64,000 nt of DNA from positions 11,210,001 to 11,274,000 of the forward strand of contig NC_089739.1 of assembly GCF_035083965.1 (NCBI RefSeq), given 5' to 3'. A program made the position numbers and the translations under genes. The stretch is from Branchiostoma lanceolatum (lineage: Eukaryota; Chordata; Leptocardii; Amphioxiformes; Branchiostomatidae). The notes beneath the pieces are model-generated. The model searched no databases. It saw nothing but the letters and a program-made list of their open reading frames with translations, and was not told the DNA's origin. Shown one piece after another: positions 36,101-42,100 of the stretch; within the stretch, counting starts at the first letter, position 1; every line of letters starts with the position of its first letter.

Positions 36101-39100
36101 ACAATATATTTTTGCCACAACGATGCCTTTGATATTATTATTCATTACCTATAAACGAGAATAGTTTGCTATCTTCGAAAAAAAAAGATCACACACGTGT
36201 ATTGCTTAGAGACAAAATTTGGCCAAAATTCACACAGTGCAAAACACCCTTGAACAGGTTATAACTAAATATCACACCTCTGGCTATTGAGCAATGCCCA
36301 AGAGACTGAGACTTAAAAATCTATGTGTTCTCGTTGTATTCATGCAGTTTAATGTTCAAGCGGTGCAGTAAAGTTTTTCATTGTATATATTGTTTTGTCA
36401 CCATGGCGTGTGAAAAGTCCAGGGTTCCCAGTTTACAGTTGGCCACGGTGGAAGTCACGAGAGCGGCACAAACTTCATCATCGGTACGAGGCAGGTCGTT
36501 TGTGTACATGGCCTCTCCAGATGCCTGGGATGCAGGAAAAAATCCAGTTACTAAATAACTTGGAAGGGAACGAAATTATCCTTGATACATTATGAAGAAG
36601 GACTCAACTCGATTCCAAGACAAGAAATTGCTCATAAACGTCACCGTCCGGATGTGTGAAGTGATCACCGAGTCAAAGGTCATTGGAAGTCGGTACCGGC
36701 TCATTGATCCAGTTATATTTTATAACTGGATCAATATTTTGATAGGGACAAAAATGACTTCCAGGTGAGGTATTATATTCTCTGAGGTTATTTTCTCCCC
36801 ACAAAAAGAAAATAATTACAAAATCGTACATATCATGTTGCACACACCAGTTCTTTGACCTTGAAATATCTGGAATCAGCTAAAAATGACTTCCAAATGA
36901 GGCATTATATTCTCTGAGGTTATTTTCTCCCCACAAAAGAAAATAATTACAAAGTCGTGCATATCATCTTGCACACACTAGTTCTTTGACCTTGAAATAT
37001 CTAGAATCAGCTATGAAGTTGAAATTTTCTTCAAGGTTGGTGCAGCAACATGAACAGTAACTTAAAACCAGACACAAAATTAACAACACAATTTCTCCAC
37101 ACAATAATGTCACAATGGAGCATAATGATTCGCCCATCTCACCTGTGCTCTGGCTGACGTTTTCGGCATTGGTTTCCTGACAGGCCACTCGGACTCCTTA
37201 GTCTGGAAATGCTGCTCCCCGCGGGACACCGGCCGTACCAGGGGTTCCAGGGCGGAACGGACCGGCTCACTCAGACTCTCACTCCCAACAGCATACAGGT
37301 AGAACTGAAGGGACAAGTAGTCTAGTCAAGGCCTTTATTTGATCTCGATAGCTTGTTCGGCCGTTATGACTGCTTGTAAGCAAGGTCGAGTGGAGGGAGG
37401 GGTCACGGATAGTAATCAAACAAGCGTACACGTAACGTTGGGTAACATAAATTCGGGATTTTTCCGATAATGATTGACTGAAATCAATCTAGCAGAACAA
37501 TAAACCATCCTTTTTTTCTATTATTCTGTCAGTATCATGTACTATCTTTGGACTAATCATATATATGGTAGATTTTGTCTCTAGTCGTGCTGACACCATA
37601 ATATTTTAACTTGAAACTACCGTCCGCCGCACGCACAATGACGGTGCTGTCGGACAGGGGTGAACATTAATTCGGGAGAGAAGATTTGTCTTGAATATCT
37701 TACCGCTAATTACATTTTATACAGCAGCTATTCGTTCCATCCTTGGCTTGAGGAGAGTGCTACGGATATAGACGTGTCCAAGTAAAAAAAATACACGAAA
37801 AAACGGCCGTACCGCATACATCAGGCCTACGGGAACAACCCGTGTGTTGAGTTGGTAGCTATAGAACGTCAAAGTCGACATCCACCGTCATGGCAACGTG
37901 TACATTATTCATGGGAAGTTAGCCGGATTCCGTAGCATTGATAATACTACTATGTCCATGTATTCCTTGTTGTGTTAGGAGCAAAATTTGAGGAAAATAT
38001 CGTCCTCAGTCCACAATCACACGCAACATTTAGACAAAAAAGTGTTCCTCACAAACCTTTGTCGTCTGCTTGACAACAGGATTCTGGGTAATGATATGGC
38101 GGCGGGAAAATACACGTGCCGTAGGTTGTAGCAACAAAGAGGGGTTTTGATGATTGATCACACTTAGAGTCCAATTGCAGGTCAGCAATTTTAAGAAAAT
38201 AAGTTGTCTTGTAAATGATTGTGTTTAGCAGGAAGCGGATGTGACATTTGTCTTATAAACCAGCCGACAACGATGTAGTGTGATTCTCCTACGAAGCCCT
38301 TAGACTGTTCCAATAAGGGACGGAGAGTTTTTGTCCTCGTCGCCTTCTAATGCATGCTTATCGAAGCTTTTCAGACAGTGTTCTGAATACGTTAGTCTGT
38401 CAAGTTTGCATTTCTAGTGGTATTACTGATGTTGCATCTAGCACATATCCCTAAATACCCCGTTTTCGAAAAATCCCGAATTTAAGTACCCCACGAATTG
38501 ATGTTACCCAACGTTACATTACAATGCAGTAATAGATAAATAAATATCGTTCGTAACCATGTACATATTTATGGCTGGTCCATACATGTCTTGAAACTAC
38601 GGATAGACGTGGCCGCTCTAATGTGACGTCTGGTGGTATTCCACACAACAAGGAGGTTAAAATCAGTCTCCTTGCACGCAACAAGTTTTACTTTTACTTG
38701 ATATAAGTTCTTCAAAATGTAGACGTGAAAGTGTGTAACTGTTAGTAATAAAGACCATATTAATTGATAAACATTTGTAATATAGAGATGAGACGTAAGA
38801 AACTGTGATCATGGTAACTGTTTGGAACACAAGGAATGAAAATTTTCTTAAACATTTTGAATATACTTTGCTATCAAAATATAGGGTATATAATAACCTT
38901 GTAGAACAGTCCCATTGCCAGCTGTTTGGTGTACTGTACAGACTGGAGGGCAGAGTTGTCCGGCTGCAGTTCAGCTTCTAACTTGGCGAGGGCTCCTTGT
39001 GTGGAAAAATGTCAACTTCAGCAAAGTCTTTATAATGATCCATATGGTTATCTATAATGATATATTTCTGACACAAATCATGAATAATCAATAAGATGAT

Positions 39101-42100
39101 TAAAGTTTCAATGTTGATAATTAGCAATTTATGAAAAAAGGTTATTACATTATGTACACTTTGGTTACATGCAGGTTTTTTTTTTTACTTTTACCTCTCA
39201 GTGTTTCAGAATCTGTGATCTTTCTTCCAACTAGGAAGTCTTCAGTTGCAGAGGCATGTACCTGAAAAATGAGATCATTGTTTAAGTACATTTACTGTGT
39301 AAAAATTAACTATATCATGAAATTTTTTATGCAAAAGCATTGTGCATTGTTATGTAAAGATGTTACCAATTCCTTGCTGACCCCTCCGAACACGATAGAT
39401 GGTTTTGTGACCACTGTGACGTCATTCTGACGGTCAACGGACATCCTGAAGCCAGCATTGACATAGGCATGGGCGTTCTGTAAGGGGACAGACATCATTC
39501 AACGTTTAAGTCTGAGAATTCAGAATCTATAAAGATGAATCTTCAAAGGTTGTCATACCACACGATTATTCAACAATACTTTACAACACAAGGCAATAGG
39601 CTAGTTCATAGTTTAAACCGCGCATGCACAGGGTTAAAGGTGAAGGCCCTAATTGTAAACGATTATTGTCTAGACCATGTTTTATAAACTTCAAGGAATG
39701 TTTTGTGTATGTCTCAGGGACAACTTTGACATAATTCCATCAATGCATCAGACTGCTTGTGCGTAGTTTAAAACATCAACCCAGTTTATTAAAGACCATC
39801 CCTCCAAAGACTTTTACAACTTTAAGACGAACTAACCTGTGATCGAGGAGCGACCTTGTAAGTTTGAAAGATTTCATCAGGAGATCCAGGTGGAATTTCA
39901 AGGGAATGAATCACCTAGAGAAAATATCTAACGTCAGGAATACAATTTGAATTGTAAAGGTTCAAACATTTCGCAATAACGAATTTACTGCATTTACCAG
40001 CAAGCAGCATTCTATTCATTTTAGCTTCTAAAACACAAGATTTGATTCTTTTGAAAGGTAGTTGACATTGTTTACCTTGCCACTCATGGTAGTTTCCAGA
40101 AAGTCATTGAGGGCCATTGTCTGGGAGTCATTCCTCCGAGCTTTTACAACAAAAAAAGATACGTTAGAACTTGATGAAAAGACATGACTTTATGACGTCC
40201 AATGCAATGTAAAGCAACAATGTCAACTAAACACAAACTTGTGGATTGATAATTCATAGAACAGTCATCTATGCTATGATGTAAAGGTGGTTCAACTTTC
40301 CCAATGTTGACTGAAATGACCTTACATGCTACGACATTCTGCAATTAGCTTTTTGTATTCTTTGGCTGACAAAAATGGGGCGGTGAAGACCTAACAACTT
40401 TATCATGATATCATGTACTCAGGTTTGATCGGCACAGCTTCAGGAAAACAAAGACGTGGTGTCCAGGTTAGTGTTTTGAGTACCTCAGCATGGGAAGAGA
40501 AAGCCAGGAAGGCAGCCTCTCACCTACATTGATGTACTACATAAGGACACCGGCCCACCCTCTGAGTCATTGGAGAAGGCAATGGAGGACAGACGATTCT
40601 GGGCTGACAGAGTGGTTCGAGTGGAGGAGGACTGACACTCGACATAAGTCACGTCAAGAGATGTACTAAATGAACTTTGTTGTAGTCATGGCAACAGAAG
40701 CAACATTAACATGTCTAACCTAACGTGACCTTTGCCCCCGCAGCCTCCATGATGGTGAAGACATCAGAAGGGAATTCTGGGTGAGCGTGTTTCATCATCA
40801 GGTTACCTGCCCAGCTGCCAACCTGGGATTCATGAGGGAAAAAGCAATCAAAAACAAGTGTTGCCCTTGCATAAAAAAAAAAAAAAACAGAACGCTCAAT
40901 CTCTAGCAATCAGTTTGGGTATCTTTCTTCAAACATCTGATTTGATTTGATTTATTCGTACATATCTAAATCAGTTTGTAGTGCATAATTGAAAAGAATA
41001 GAACAACAAAATACACGTGCTGGGGGAAGCGGTCTTCCCCCATCTAGATTAACAAGAAATAACATAAATCTAACAATTCATAACATAATTATAGTAGTAA
41101 GTGATAAAAATAACAATAGGACAACAAATCAGACAATATTGATGGTAACAAAATGCTGACAAAATAGTAATTAGTTGCATATAGAAAGTATATATCAAAT
41201 CATAGCATAACTCGATACTGAAGTAATAGAGATTAACACAAGTCCATCGCAGTTAACAAAAATATAAGCAAAATATAACATAAATCTAACAATTCATAAC
41301 ATAATTGTAGTAATAAGTTCGATAACCAATGATGGGTAAAGGGGTAATGGTAGCGGACAAAAACGTCCTGTTACTTTTGACCAGTCGTTGATTCTACGTC
41401 ATTGTAAGATCACGTGTTCAAAGTAACTGGTCATTTGCACCTGGTGAAGGATGCAGCCTCATGTATGTACAGAGATGCAGTATGTAATGAGACTTCTTTG
41501 TAATTATCATGAAAGCTCATCTGTGTTGGTAGTTATCAAAGTATAATGTTTAACTTTCTTGCAACACAAGGTATTCACGGATCAAATTGTCAACGACCAC
41601 TGTCGTCTTCTTCAGGATCAATAATGACCAATCACTTCCTAACGTACTTTTAGCATTGTATTTGAGTGTTAATGCAGTTTAAATGTTAAAACAAAGTCAC
41701 AAGCTAAGCAACTAGGTAAATTTTGTAACGGTTCACTAGACTGTATTTTGTCTAATCCAAATGCACAATACATTCAATTTGATACTCTACAGTATTCACA
41801 ATACTTACGTTCCTGACTGACACATTGGCGACCTTACGCAGATGTTCCGCCAGCACGCTGTAGAATGGAGACCGGTCTGAACCGGTTTTTAGCAGATCCA
41901 ACAGGGCGGACAGGCTCACAGCAGAACCGACAACCAATGGGGGACCGGCCTGATGAGGTGAACATAGTTTTCATCAATTGGTTCCTGATATTATATCCAA
42001 AATTAAAAGCATCCCACCGAAAACTATAGCGAATTGCCATGAGAAACAAAATTATTGATGATTTGAAATGCTTGGAGGGCCGGCATCTTAGGTCTCTGCA

